Shown here: positions 17,085 to 25,573 of the stretch, in pieces
Layout of the letters: each line of letters opens with the position of its first letter
How positions within the stretch are numbered: the first letter of the stretch is position 1
NCBI GenBank assembly: GCA_017416065.1
Contig: JAFQDM010000033.1
Span: 62,001-126,000, forward strand
Source of the DNA: Ruminococcus sp.
Lineage (GTDB): Bacteria > Bacillota > Clostridia > Oscillospirales > Acutalibacteraceae
Length of the DNA: 64,000 nucleotides
Reading direction: 5' to 3'
Notes under the pieces: model-generated
Seen by the model: only the letters and a program-made list of their open reading frames with translations
The model's database searches: none
What the model was told of the DNA's origin: nothing
Translations under genes and position numbers: made by a program

Positions 17085-18323
17085 TTATTCTGTTGTTTTC
17101 TGAGCAGTTGATTCCATCTCGCTCAATTCTTCTGCCGAAACAACGTAGACCCTTCTGTCTGCACGACCCGTGCGACCCAGAGTGTCGGTATATGTGTAGG
17201 TGATCACATACATACCCTTGCGTGTGCAGATCACCTTGCCCTCTACCTTGATATCCTCAGTATGCTTATTCTTGCAGGTATCGTAAACTGCCACGCCGTC
17301 ATAAGCATCAAAGGTTCCGTTCACTTCAACGTAGGTATCCTCCGTTCCCTCAAAGTCGGGGAACTCCTTTTTGTAGGGATTGTTTTCGTCATGGTCTGTG
17401 GGGTCCCAGGTCTGATGCTTTGAGGCTTCTGCTATTTTAATGGGATTCGGCACTCCCAAGGGCTCCTGCGCCTTGTTGTCAGAAGAGATTATCTTTACGA
17501 ACGTGCCTTCCACGCAGTTGTCATATATCCACTTTGCATCATCTGCTGAGAATCTGATCTCTCCGCCTGTGCAGGCAGTTCCCAGCTTGTTGTACTCTGC
17601 AGTTATAAGATCAGACGCAGACTCTGATTTGTAAGGAGCAGAAGCGAGGAAAAGGTTTGCATCTCCCTCAATTCCGCAATAGTATTGATAGTGATTGCCA
17701 TCTTCTGCAGAATGCCATCTTTGCTTGTCTGATATAGAGTAAGAGCCCAGGACTGAGGATTCCTTTTCTCCCACGGAGCACACCATGGCTCTCACAGGTC
17801 TGCTGTACACTCCCGAGTTGTTGTAGGTATACACGGTTGCACAGCCGTTTCTTACGTTTATAAGGATCGCATACGGATTTGCCAGAACGTCAATTCCGCT
17901 TACGTTTTGCTGTATCTCAGATTCATCAACGGCAATGGCTGTTGATAAAGGCTGCTTTTTCTTTGCCGCTTTGGTAACGGTTACCTCATATTCAACCGTG
18001 GCCTTTTTGGCACTTGCGGTTATGGTAGTTGTTCCGGGGGAGATTGCATCCACTCTGCCGTTGGAGTCAACGGTTGCGATCTCAGGGTCTGCGGAAGACC
18101 ATCTGAGTGCGTACTGATAATCTATCTTCAGATTCACGGGCAGCCACTCGTATTCTCCTACCCTCAGCTTTCCGTTATAATCTCCTGCAGAAAATCCCAT
18201 TGCCAACGCTTCGTCCTCGCTGGAGACCTCCTGAGGCTCCGGCAGATACACAGCACAGCCGAACATCTGCATTATAATAAACATCAGCATAAAAAACGCC
18301 GACATTCTTTTGAATCTACTCAT
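17085..18323 (-). CDS. L,D-transpeptidase-like lipoprotein with Ig-like domains, catalytic Cys replaced
   Basis: A 412-residue protein with a lipobox-like MFGC (Cys23), a Big_2 Ig-like domain (about 48-118, TVDSNGRVDAISPGTTTITA), a YkuD-like domain (about 148-275) and a C-terminal DUF5011-type Ig domain (about 330-400, MYVITYTYTDTLGR). The YkuD end reads TGGEIR followed by DDAKWIYDN; the family motif is S-x-G-C-I/V-R, so Glu255 replaces the nucleophile. A Cys lies four residues earlier at 251. The upstream His-Gly motif is also not recognisable. It is probably a non-catalytic wall-binding relative, or a variant using Cys251. Confidence 0.8.
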   Translation of the reverse strand: MSRFKRMSAFFMLMFIIMQMFGCAVYLPEPQEVSSEDEALAMGFSAGDYNGKLRVGEYEWLPVNLKIDYQYALRWSSADPEIATVDSNGRVDAISPGTTTITASAKKATVEYEVTVTKAAKKKQPLSTAIAVDESEIQQNVSGIDVLANPYAILINVRNGCATVYTYNNSGVYSRPVRAMVCSVGEKESSVLGSYSISDKQRWHSAEDGNHYQYYCGIEGDANLFLASAPYKSESASDLITAEYNKLGTACTGGEIRFSADDAKWIYDNCVEGTFVKIISSDNKAQEPLGVPNPIKIAEASKHQTWDPTDHDENNPYKKEFPDFEGTEDTYVEVNGTFDAYDGVAVYDTCKNKHTEDIKVEGKVICTRKGMYVITYTYTDTLGRTGRADRRVYVVSAEELSEMESTAQKTTE

Positions 18324-18368
18324 AAAATTCCTCCTTGAGAGATCTTATAAACACATATATACATTTTA

Positions 18369-18397
18369 ATTATAATCTATCATTTCAAATCAATCAA
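18369..18397 (-). promoter_or_regulatory. Promoter of the YkuD-like lipoprotein gene
   Basis: TTGATT, 17-nt spacer, TATAAT on the minus strand, 46 bp before the start codon. Confidence 0.75.
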
Positions 18398-18474
18398 GTT
18401 TTTTCTGCTATATACATAAGAAAATTTATGTGATATAATATACTATATCTGATAAACCGAGGGATTTTTGCATT

Positions 18475-19635
18475 ATGAGTGAAGAAAAATACTGCAAGGT
18501 TGCAAAGAAATGCAGCGGATGCCAGCTTTCGAATATGGATTACCCAAGACAGCTGAAGTTTAAACAAAACGAGATCCGCCTGCGCTTTTCAAGACTTTGC
18601 AAGTCAGAAAAGATAATAGGCTGTGAGTCCCCTGTGCATTACCGCAACAAAGCACAGTTTATGTTTAAAAGGCTCAAAGGTCGTATAGTCTGCGGAATCT
18701 ATCAGTCTGCAGACAGAACGGTGGTGCCCACAAGCGCTTGCGCTCTGCATACAGAAGCTCAGAACAAGGCAGGCAAGGTGCTCTGCGAGCTTTTTGAGAG
18801 CTTCAAGCTGGAGCCCTATGACTTTCACAAGGGTAAGGGGCTCATAAAAAGTGCCATAATCAGAGAAAGTATGCACACAAAGGAGCTTATGATAGTGCTT
18901 GTGTGCGACAGCCGCAGGCCATTTCCCTGTGCCGCCCCCTTTGCACAGGCTCTGAGCAAAAAGCTCCCCAAGCTTTCTTCCCTGATAGTCACTAAGCACA
19001 AGGGCAACACCCTGACCCCGGGAGAAAGCCCCCGGGTCATCTTTGGCAAAGATCGCATCACAGACAGGCTTTGCGGCATGGAGTTCATCATAAGCTACAA
19101 TTCGTTTTTTCAGATAAATTCCCTGCAAACGGAAAAGCTGTATAACACAGCCGTGGAGTTTGCAGAGCTTTCCTCAGAAGACACAGTGCTGGATGCCTAC
19201 TCAGGCACAGGCACCATAGGTATGATATGTGCTCCCCACTGCAAAAAGGTCTACTCCGTGGAGCTTAACAAAAACGCGGTGAAGGACGCCATAAAAAACG
19301 CAGAGCACAACGGCATAGGCAACATAGAATCCGTATGCGCAGACTCTGAGGAATACATAAAAGAGCTTGCAGAGGCTCACATTCCTCTGACCTGCGCAGT
19401 ACTTGACCCTCCCAGAGCAGGCTGCAGCAGAAGCTTTCTCTCCTCCCTCTCTGCCCTTGCTCCAAAGCGGATAGTCTACATCTCATGCAACATAGACACC
19501 CAGATACGTGACGTGCGCTATCTTTTAAAGCAGGGCTACTGCCTTGAGAAGGTGCAGGGTGTGGATATGTTTCCGTATACAAAGCATATAGAATGTGTGG
19601 TAAGACTAAGTCTTCCCCTACATTCTTCGATGTAA
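18475..19635 (+). CDS. 23S rRNA (uracil-5-)-methyltransferase, RlmD/RlmCD family
   Basis: A 386-residue SAM-dependent methyltransferase. Four N-terminal cysteines (CKVAKKCSGC, later ACALHT) are the expected iron-sulfur ligands. The SAM fold carries DAYSGTGTIG, and the catalytic region carries LDPPRAGC and YISCN. It is shorter than E. coli RlmD because it lacks the N-terminal TRAM domain. The C-terminus continues past the usual THIECV end with RLSLPLHSSM, which is encoded by the hairpin array starting at 19602. A likely extended -10 TGATATAAT lies at 18431. The exact target uridine cannot be told from sequence. Confidence 0.9.
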   Translation: MSEEKYCKVAKKCSGCQLSNMDYPRQLKFKQNEIRLRFSRLCKSEKIIGCESPVHYRNKAQFMFKRLKGRIVCGIYQSADRTVVPTSACALHTEAQNKAGKVLCELFESFKLEPYDFHKGKGLIKSAIIRESMHTKELMIVLVCDSRRPFPCAAPFAQALSKKLPKLSSLIVTKHKGNTLTPGESPRVIFGKDRITDRLCGMEFIISYNSFFQINSLQTEKLYNTAVEFAELSSEDTVLDAYSGTGTIGMICAPHCKKVYSVELNKNAVKDAIKNAEHNGIGNIESVCADSEEYIKELAEAHIPLTCAVLDPPRAGCSRSFLSSLSALAPKRIVYISCNIDTQIRDVRYLLKQGYCLEKVQGVDMFPYTKHIECVVRLSLPLHSSM

Positions 19636-19722
19636 ATCTCCCTGAGATTTTCGATATATCCCAAAAGGGATTCGATATGTGCAAAAGCACTCTATATGTT
19701 GCCTTGCGGCAACGAGATTTAT
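19602..19722. repeat. Mini-hairpin array A (linker TCGATAT)
   Basis: Six consecutive small hairpins: AAGAC/GTCTT, TACAT/ATGTA, AAATCTC/GAGATTT, ATCCC/GGGAT, GTGC/GCAC and GTTGCC/GGCAAC, most with 3-6 nt loops. The later ones are separated by the linker TCGATAT (19651, 19672) or TCTATAT (19691). It overlaps the last codons of the RlmD-like gene and fills the gap to 19740. Confidence 0.75.
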
Positions 19723-19739
19723 GTAAAGGAGTTACGCTT

Positions 19740-20066
19740 ATGAAAAGATTCATAAAAGAATTGATACTATTTATAATTCAGCTTTTTATGTTCTACATTT
19801 TCCCCTTGTTTACAGGGCCGACGGATGCAATGGGAATGGTGTTTCTCATAATAATAGCTACCTTCTCTCTATCCCTTATAACCGGACTTTTCTCCAAAGA
19901 AAAGATAAAGTTTCTTTATCCCCTTGCAGCCTCTGTGCTGTTCATCCCCTCCGTGTTTATCTACTATAACGAATCGGCACTTGTGCACGCACTCTGGTAC
20001 CTTATAATATCTGCCGCAGGCTTGAGTCTGGGCGCCTTACTGCGTGCAATGCTAAGCAAAAAATAA
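19740..20066 (+). CDS. Small membrane protein of unknown function
   Basis: 108 residues from the ATG at 19740, placed by an AAAGGAG site 8 nt upstream; longer upstream starts would read through the hairpin array. Three or four hydrophobic segments are visible (about 8-28, 33-52, 59-80, 85-102). A short KEKIKFLYPL loop lies between the second and third. No family recognised. Transcription may come from upstream through the array. Confidence 0.7.
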   Translation: MKRFIKELILFIIQLFMFYIFPLFTGPTDAMGMVFLIIIATFSLSLITGLFSKEKIKFLYPLAASVLFIPSVFIYYNESALVHALWYLIISAAGLSLGALLRAMLSKK

Positions 20067-20086
20067 TTAAATCCCGAAGGTGCAAT

Positions 20087-20689
20087 ATGAAATTTGATAT
20101 AAAAAATCTGCAATGGACACGGAAGCCTGAAAGCTTCACCATTACTGAAAACAAGGTCGAGATCATCACAAAACCCCACACAGATCTGTGGCAGAGGACC
20201 TACTATCATTTTCGCAATGATAACGCTCCGGTACTGCAAACGGAAACTGAGGAAAAATTCTTTTCTTTTGTGGTAAAGACGCAGTTCGAAAGCAAAAAAA
20301 GATTTGACCAATGCGGAATCGTGATGTATCTTGATTCTGACAATTGGCTTAAGGCATCAATAGAGTATGAAAACCAATCTTTTCAGCATTTGGGAAGTGT
20401 AGTCACAAACAACGGCTACTCTGATTGGGCAACAACGGAGATTGATGCCGGCATAAAATCCATGTGGTACAGATTCAGCCGCAGAGAGGACGACTACTGC
20501 ATAGAGTGCTCTGAAGACGGGGTGACCTTTAAGCAGATGCGCATTTGCCATATGCACAAAGGGAATGGCTGCATCCGCTTCGGCATATACGCCTGCAGTC
20601 CCGAGGACTCCTCCTTTAAGGCTGTATTTACCGACTTTGAGCTCACAGAATGTAAATGGCTTGCACACAACGGCCAACAACCCGACTAA
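20087..20689 (+). CDS. DUF1349 domain protein
   Basis: A 200-residue cytosolic-looking protein matching DUF1349, a concanavalin-like jelly-roll family related to yeast REE1. Recognisable parts are WQRTYYHFRNDNAPVLQ, the KRFDQCGIVMYLDSDNWLKAS strand pair and the late GIYACSPEDSSFKAVFTDF strand. It may bind a carbohydrate, but no function is established. Start codon follows a CGAAGGTG site, 20 bp after the membrane-protein gene. Confidence 0.85.
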   Translation: MKFDIKNLQWTRKPESFTITENKVEIITKPHTDLWQRTYYHFRNDNAPVLQTETEEKFFSFVVKTQFESKKRFDQCGIVMYLDSDNWLKASIEYENQSFQHLGSVVTNNGYSDWATTEIDAGIKSMWYRFSRREDDYCIECSEDGVTFKQMRICHMHKGNGCIRFGIYACSPEDSSFKAVFTDFELTECKWLAHNGQQPD

Positions 20690-20712
20690 AGAAAAGCATC
20701 AGACCGATATAT

Positions 20713-21261
20713 ATGAGAAATTCAAAAATACTCAGCACAGCAAACATCTCCCTGATGACGGTGATCATCATCCTTTGCGGATGGATAACACTCCCTGCCC
20801 CCGTTCCCTTCACAATGCAGACCTTCGGAATATATGCGGCAGTTCTGCTCTTAGGCAGCAAGGATGCGCTAATATCCGTTGCACTGTACATTCTTCTGGG
20901 GCTTGCGGGAGTGCCTGTTTTCTCGGGCTTTGCCTCAGGACTCGGGCACCTGCTTTCTCCCACGGGAGGATATATTCTCGGGTTTCTTCTGTGTCCGCTT
21001 GTTTCCCTTTTGGGAGAAAAGCTGTACAGAAAAAAGTCTCAGACGCTATTACTGCTGTCAGCAGGCACTCTGCTGTGCTACGCTTCAGGCACATTATGGT
21101 TTATGGCATACACTAATCAGTCAGACCCCCTTGCAGGGCTGTGGAGCGCATTACTCACCTGTGTATTGCCCTACTTAGTGCCCGATGCACTCAAGCTCTT
21201 TGCCGCATATTTTCTGGCAAAAAAGCTAAAACCCAAACTGCGCAAACTAAACAAGGAATGA
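20713..21261 (+). CDS. bioY: Biotin transporter BioY
   Basis: About 182 residues from the ATG at 20713 (MRNSKILSTANISLM), typical for BioY; in-frame starts back to 20656 would overlap the DUF1349 gene. Six TM segments and BioY signatures are present: LPAPVPFTMQTFG near residue 35 and SPTGGYILGF near 85. BioY is the substrate-binding S component of a biotin ECF transporter. No EcfA/A'/T genes are adjacent, so it probably shares an energising module encoded elsewhere. The ribosome site is weak. Confidence 0.93.
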   Translation: MRNSKILSTANISLMTVIIILCGWITLPAPVPFTMQTFGIYAAVLLLGSKDALISVALYILLGLAGVPVFSGFASGLGHLLSPTGGYILGFLLCPLVSLLGEKLYRKKSQTLLLLSAGTLLCYASGTLWFMAYTNQSDPLAGLWSALLTCVLPYLVPDALKLFAAYFLAKKLKPKLRKLNKE

Positions 21262-21267
21262 TAACAT

Positions 21268-21822
21268 ATGAGCAAAGCACTTAAACATTTCAGAACCATC
21301 ACAAAGCACCGCCACAAGGTGATCTCCCATTGCTTCAAGGCAGGCATTGGCTTTCAGGGACTCTTCCACGACCTTTCCAAATATTCTCCCAGAGAATTTT
21401 TTGTCGGAGCAAAATACTTCCAGGGCACCAAAAGCCCCAACGAGGAGGAGCGCCGACTCTACGGCTACTCAAAGGCATGGATGCACCACAAGGGCAGAAA
21501 CCGTCACCACTTTGAGTACTGGACAGACTACAACCCCGAGCGTCGGGTTGTAGAGCCTGTAAAAATGCCCTTCAATTACCTTGCGGAGATGTTCTGCGAC
21601 AGGGTAGCTGCCAGCAAGATCTACAACGGCAAGGCGTATAAGGACACGGATCCTCTCAACTATTTTCTTAAATCAAAGGCCACCAGATTCATTCACAAGG
21701 AAACCTCGGAAGAGTTGGAAAAAATGCTCAGAATGCTGGCAGAACGAGGAGAGAAAGAAACCTTCTCATACGTAAAAGAGCAGGTAAAGGCATACAAAAA
21801 GCACAGAAAATCCCGTTATTGA
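21268..21822 (+). CDS. DUF5662 family protein
   Basis: A 184-residue soluble protein matching DUF5662. Conserved His/Asp-rich motifs are HRHKVISHCFKAGI, LFHDLSKYSPREF, WMHHKGRNRHHFEYW and CDRVAASKIYNGK. The pattern of His and Asp residues suggests a metal site, possibly an HD-like hydrolase fold; that is inference. It starts 6 bp after bioY and is probably cotranscribed. Confidence 0.85.
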   Translation: MSKALKHFRTITKHRHKVISHCFKAGIGFQGLFHDLSKYSPREFFVGAKYFQGTKSPNEEERRLYGYSKAWMHHKGRNRHHFEYWTDYNPERRVVEPVKMPFNYLAEMFCDRVAASKIYNGKAYKDTDPLNYFLKSKATRFIHKETSEELEKMLRMLAERGEKETFSYVKEQVKAYKKHRKSRY

Positions 21823-21912
21823 TCCTCTATTTATATGTAACCTCTGCGTTGACAAAGCCACCTCTTTATTATAAAATTATAATTCCCACCAAACATCAGG
21901 GAGTGAATATAT

Positions 21913-22941
21913 ATGAAAAAACTGCGCACAGCGCTTATACTTATACTTTGTCTTTTCACCGCTTTCTCTTGTGCTTTCTCAGTCTCTGCAGAAAGCATTA
22001 AATACAAGATAGAAGATCTTAAAATGTCCATAGATCTTCCCGACACAATGACCGTCAAAACAAAAGAAAACACACAGGATATGAAGGAAGGCATCTACCT
22101 GGAGGCAGTTGAGCCCGAGTCCTCTCTGATAATATCCGTGTCTATGATTCAGGATGCGGAAACAATAAAGGTAGACACCTTTGTGGATAAACCCTACTCC
22201 GTGCTTGAGGATTACAAAGAGCAGATGGAAAATTTAGGTTTCAGCGAGGGTAAGGACGGAAACTACGGCGGAGTTCCATTTTTGGATTTTTCTCAGAAGA
22301 CCACCAGCGAATCGGGACTTGACATCTACACCCGCCACAGCACCACACTTATAAACGGTATGAGCATCTCCATTGTTTCTCAATCCCCGGGAGATAACTT
22401 CACCTCTGACGAGCTGAGCACCATCAAAGCCTGCCTTGACAGCATCCGCTTTGATACTCAGAGCACCCCTTCTGCAGGCTCCGTAATCGGAAAGGTCGTA
22501 CTTTGGATAGTAGTAATCCTTCTGATTCTGGGCATATTACTGCTGCTTCTGTCCTATTATATGGGCAAAAGAAACGCTCAGAGAAAGCGTGACCTTGCAC
22601 AGGAAAGAAAGAAAAACGCAGACTACGACGTTCTGAAAAAGGCAGATATCCGTTCAAAGCAGGAGGCATCGGGCCTGGGCGGCTACAAATCAAGCTCAGA
22701 TTTCTTCGAAAGCGGCTTTGACGCAGAAGGCAAAGCAACTGCCACCACCTCTGCACCCACCACTCACTCACCGTCAAAAACAGAGCTTGCCGTCAAAGAA
22801 ACCAAAACTGCCGTAACTCATATGGGATACTTCTTCAGCAACCTTAAAAAGGAATTCAAAAATAACAGATCAAACAAGAAGTCCAAGGGCAAAAAGCAGG
22901 GCAGAAAAGCTGTAGACTACGACATTTTTAATGAAAAATAA
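21913..22941 (+). CDS. Secreted/membrane protein with PsbP-like domain and basic cytoplasmic tail
   Basis: A 342-residue protein with a signal peptide (1-25), an extracellular domain (about 27-175, starting IKYKIEDLKMSIDLPD) that looks like a PsbP/DUF1795-type fold, one TM segment (about 193-217) and a Lys-rich cytoplasmic tail with low-complexity Ser/Thr stretches. It ends KSKGKKQGRKAVDYDIFNEK. No family is certain and function is unknown. A GGGAGTG site precedes the ATG. A strong terminator follows. Confidence 0.72.
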   Translation: MKKLRTALILILCLFTAFSCAFSVSAESIKYKIEDLKMSIDLPDTMTVKTKENTQDMKEGIYLEAVEPESSLIISVSMIQDAETIKVDTFVDKPYSVLEDYKEQMENLGFSEGKDGNYGGVPFLDFSQKTTSESGLDIYTRHSTTLINGMSISIVSQSPGDNFTSDELSTIKACLDSIRFDTQSTPSAGSVIGKVVLWIVVILLILGILLLLLSYYMGKRNAQRKRDLAQERKKNADYDVLKKADIRSKQEASGLGGYKSSSDFFESGFDAEGKATATTSAPTTHSPSKTELAVKETKTAVTHMGYFFSNLKKEFKNNRSNKKSKGKKQGRKAVDYDIFNEK

Positions 22942-23000
22942 AATCTATTTTCCTTTGTGGAAATAAACTCTTACAATTTGATTATTTTATATAAAAATCA

Positions 23001-23045
23001 ACGGGAGCTGTTCATTATTTTTGAACGGCTCCCGTAGCTTTTTTT
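23001..23045 (+). terminator. Intrinsic terminator before serC
   Basis: Arms ACGGGAGC and GCTCCCGT with an inner GTTC/GAAC pairing, followed by AGCTTTTTTT. Confidence 0.9.
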
Positions 23046-23055
23046 GCTAATTTAC

Positions 23056-23084
23056 TTGACTAAAATTTCACAAAGTACTATAAT
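23056..23084 (+). promoter_or_regulatory. serC-serA promoter
   Basis: TTGACT, 17-nt spacer, TATAAT; 81 bp before the serC start. Confidence 0.85.
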
Positions 23085-23164
23085 AGGATATTATCATATA
23101 TATCTATATATATAAATTTTCAGCATAGCGGTTTTGCTATGTACAATATGAAAGGGTGTCAGTT

Positions 23165-24250
23165 ATGTCAAGAGTTTACAATTTTTCTGCAGGTCCTTCC
23201 GTTCTGCCTGAGTCTGTTCTCAGAACAGCAGCAGAAGAAATGCTGGATTACAAAGGCAGCGGCCAGTCCGTAATGGAAATGTCCCACAGAAGCAAGGTTT
23301 ACGATGCAATCATCAAAGAGGCAGAGGCTCTTCTGCGCGAGGTTATGGAGATTCCCGACAATTACAAGGTTCTCTTCCTCCAGGGCGGCGCTTCTTCTCA
23401 GTTTGCAATGATTCCCCTGAACCTGATGACAAAGTCCGGTAAGGCAGACTACGTTGTTACAGGTCAGTGGGCAAAGAAGGCTGCAAAGGAAGCTGCTCGC
23501 TACGGCAACGTTAACATTGTTGCTTCCTCTGAGGATAAGACCTTCTCCTACATTCCCAAGCTGGATAAATCAACCTTTACTCCCGATGCAGACTACTTCC
23601 ACATCTGCATGAACAACACAATCTACGGCACAGTTTACAACGAGCTTCCCGACACAGGCGACGTTCCCCTGGTTGCAGATATTTCTTCCTGCATCCTCTC
23701 CCGCAAGATCGACGTAAGCAAGTTCGGTGTTCTTTATGCCGGTGCACAGAAGAATATGGCTCCTGCAGGTCTTACCGTTGTTATCATCCGCGAGGACCTT
23801 ATCGGCAATGCTCAGGAGATCACCCCCACTATGTTCAACTATCAGACACACGCTGATAACGGCTCTATGTTCAACACACCTCCCTGCTACACCATCTATA
23901 TGGCTAAGCTGGTTCTTGAGTGGGTTAAGAACGAAATCGGCGGTCTTGACAAAATGTACGAGTACAACCAGAAGAAGGCAGACCTTCTCTACAACTTCCT
24001 GGATAATTCCAAGCTCTTCAAGGGCACAGTTGTAAAGGAAGACCGTTCTCTTATGAACGTTCCCTTTGTTACAGGTGATGCTGATCTGGATGCAGAGTTC
24101 ATCAAGGCTTGCACAGACGCAGGCATTGTAAACATCAAGGGTCATCGCTCAGTTGGCGGTATGCGTGCATCTATCTACAATGCAATGCCTATCGAGGGCG
24201 TAGAGAAGCTTATTGAAGTTATGAAGGAGTTTGAAGAGTCCCATGTATAA
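23165..24250 (+). CDS. serC: Phosphoserine aminotransferase
   Basis: 361 residues from the ATG at 23165, which sits 8 nt after AAAGGG; an in-frame GTG at 23156 is too close to that site. It is a class V PLP aminotransferase: NFSAGPSVLPESVL at the N-terminus, FLQGGASSQFAMIP in the middle, the PLP lysine in YAGAQKNMAPAG, and the GHRSVGGMRASIYNAM end. It converts 3-phosphohydroxypyruvate and glutamate to phosphoserine and 2-oxoglutarate. It overlaps serA by 8 bp (ATGTATAA), which suggests translational coupling. Confidence 0.97.
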   Translation: MSRVYNFSAGPSVLPESVLRTAAEEMLDYKGSGQSVMEMSHRSKVYDAIIKEAEALLREVMEIPDNYKVLFLQGGASSQFAMIPLNLMTKSGKADYVVTGQWAKKAAKEAARYGNVNIVASSEDKTFSYIPKLDKSTFTPDADYFHICMNNTIYGTVYNELPDTGDVPLVADISSCILSRKIDVSKFGVLYAGAQKNMAPAGLTVVIIREDLIGNAQEITPTMFNYQTHADNGSMFNTPPCYTIYMAKLVLEWVKNEIGGLDKMYEYNQKKADLLYNFLDNSKLFKGTVVKEDRSLMNVPFVTGDADLDAEFIKACTDAGIVNIKGHRSVGGMRASIYNAMPIEGVEKLIEVMKEFEESHV

Positions 24251-25403
24251 TATTCTTACACTTAACAAAATTGCCGCTATCTGCACAGACCGCTTGGGTG
24301 CAAACTACACCTTCGGTGATGACGTTCAGAATCCTGATGCTGTTCTGGTTCGCTCTGCTTCCATGCACGATATGGAAATGCCCGAAAGCCTTCTTGCAAT
24401 TGCAAGAGCAGGCGCCGGCACAAACAACATTCCCGTTGACAAATGCGCAGAGGACGGCATCGTAGTGTTCAACACTCCCGGTGCAAATGCTAACGCAGTT
24501 AAGGAGCTTGTTATTGCAGGTCTGTTTATGGCATCCCGCGATATCGTAGGCGGTATTGACTGGGCAAAGGGCCTCAAGGGCAAGGGCGCTGAGGTTGGCA
24601 AGCTGGTAGAGAAAGGCAAGAGCCAGTTTGTAGGTCCCGAGATCACAGGCAAGAAGCTGGGCGTTATCGGTCTGGGTGCTATCGGCATTCTGGTTGCAAA
24701 CGCAGCAGTTGCTCTGGGTATGGACGTTTACGGATACGACCCCTTCCTCTCCGTTGATGCAGCATGGAAGCTCAACAAGGACATTCACCACGCAGCAAGC
24801 ACAGAGGAGATCTTCAAGGAGTGCGACTACATCACAGTTCACATTCCCCTTAACGATAAAACAAAGCACACAATCAACGCAGACACTCTTGCAATGTGCA
24901 AGGACGGCGTTCGCATTCTCAACTACTCCCGTGACGGTCTGGTTGACTCCACAGCTCTGCTTGCAGCAATCAAGTCAGGCAAGGTAGCAAAGTACGTTAC
25001 AGACTTTGCAACAGACGACATCCTCTGCGAGGATAACGTTATCTGTATGCCTCACCTTGGTGCTTCCACTCCCGAAAGCGAAGACAACTGTGCAGTTATG
25101 GCTGCAGACGAGGTTAAGGATTACCTGGAGAACGGTAACATCGTAAACTCCGTTAACTACCCCGCACTGTCTATGCCTCGCTCCACAGATACACGTATCT
25201 GCGTGCTTCACTACAACAAGCCCAATGTTATCGCTACCATCACAAGCACACTTGCTGCTCAGGGTGCTAACATTGAGAATATGGAGAGCAAGAGCCGCGG
25301 CAACTACGGCTATATGGTAATTGACGTTAACGGCTCAAACCCCAACGCTGTTAAGGCTACAGAGGAGCTTGAGGACGTTATCAGAGTAAGAGTTATCGGC
25401 TGA
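24243..25403 (+). CDS. serA: D-3-phosphoglycerate dehydrogenase
   Basis: 386 residues from the ATG at 24243 inside the serC stop region (a TTG at 24231 is an alternative). The NAD-binding motif is GLGAIGILVANA (about 145), with catalytic Arg in NYSRDGLVD, Glu in STPESEDN and His in CMPHLGAST. A C-terminal ACT domain (about 315-386) is the usual serine feedback site. This is the short bacterial form lacking the intervening ASB domain. Together with SerC it makes phosphoserine; no serB is in the window. Confidence 0.96.
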   Translation: MYNILTLNKIAAICTDRLGANYTFGDDVQNPDAVLVRSASMHDMEMPESLLAIARAGAGTNNIPVDKCAEDGIVVFNTPGANANAVKELVIAGLFMASRDIVGGIDWAKGLKGKGAEVGKLVEKGKSQFVGPEITGKKLGVIGLGAIGILVANAAVALGMDVYGYDPFLSVDAAWKLNKDIHHAASTEEIFKECDYITVHIPLNDKTKHTINADTLAMCKDGVRILNYSRDGLVDSTALLAAIKSGKVAKYVTDFATDDILCEDNVICMPHLGASTPESEDNCAVMAADEVKDYLENGNIVNSVNYPALSMPRSTDTRICVLHYNKPNVIATITSTLAAQGANIENMESKSRGNYGYMVIDVNGSNPNAVKATEELEDVIRVRVIG

Positions 25404-25439
25404 TAAGCTTACCGCTTCTCACAAATAAGCAAACTCAAA

Positions 25440-25468
25440 GGCTGTATCTGTACGATACAGCCTTTTTT
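25440..25468 (+). terminator. Terminator of serC-serA
   Basis: Arms GGCTGTATC and GATACAGCC followed by TTTTTT. Confidence 0.92.
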
Positions 25469-25511
25469 GCACCCTTTTTGCACCTGTGCATATAAAACGA
25501 CTCAAAACAGC

Positions 25512-25537
25512 AAACCCCCGACTTATTAGGTCGGGGG
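25512..25537 (-). terminator. Probable terminator of the M23 peptidase gene
   Basis: Arms CCCCCGAC and GTCGGGGG with a 7-nt loop, 37 bp past the stop at 25574. The minus-strand T tract is short (GGGTTTGCTGTTTTG), so it is weaker than the neighbours. Confidence 0.6.
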
Positions 25538-25573
25538 TATAAAGCTCATTTTGAAGTTTGTAAGAGCAAGGGA

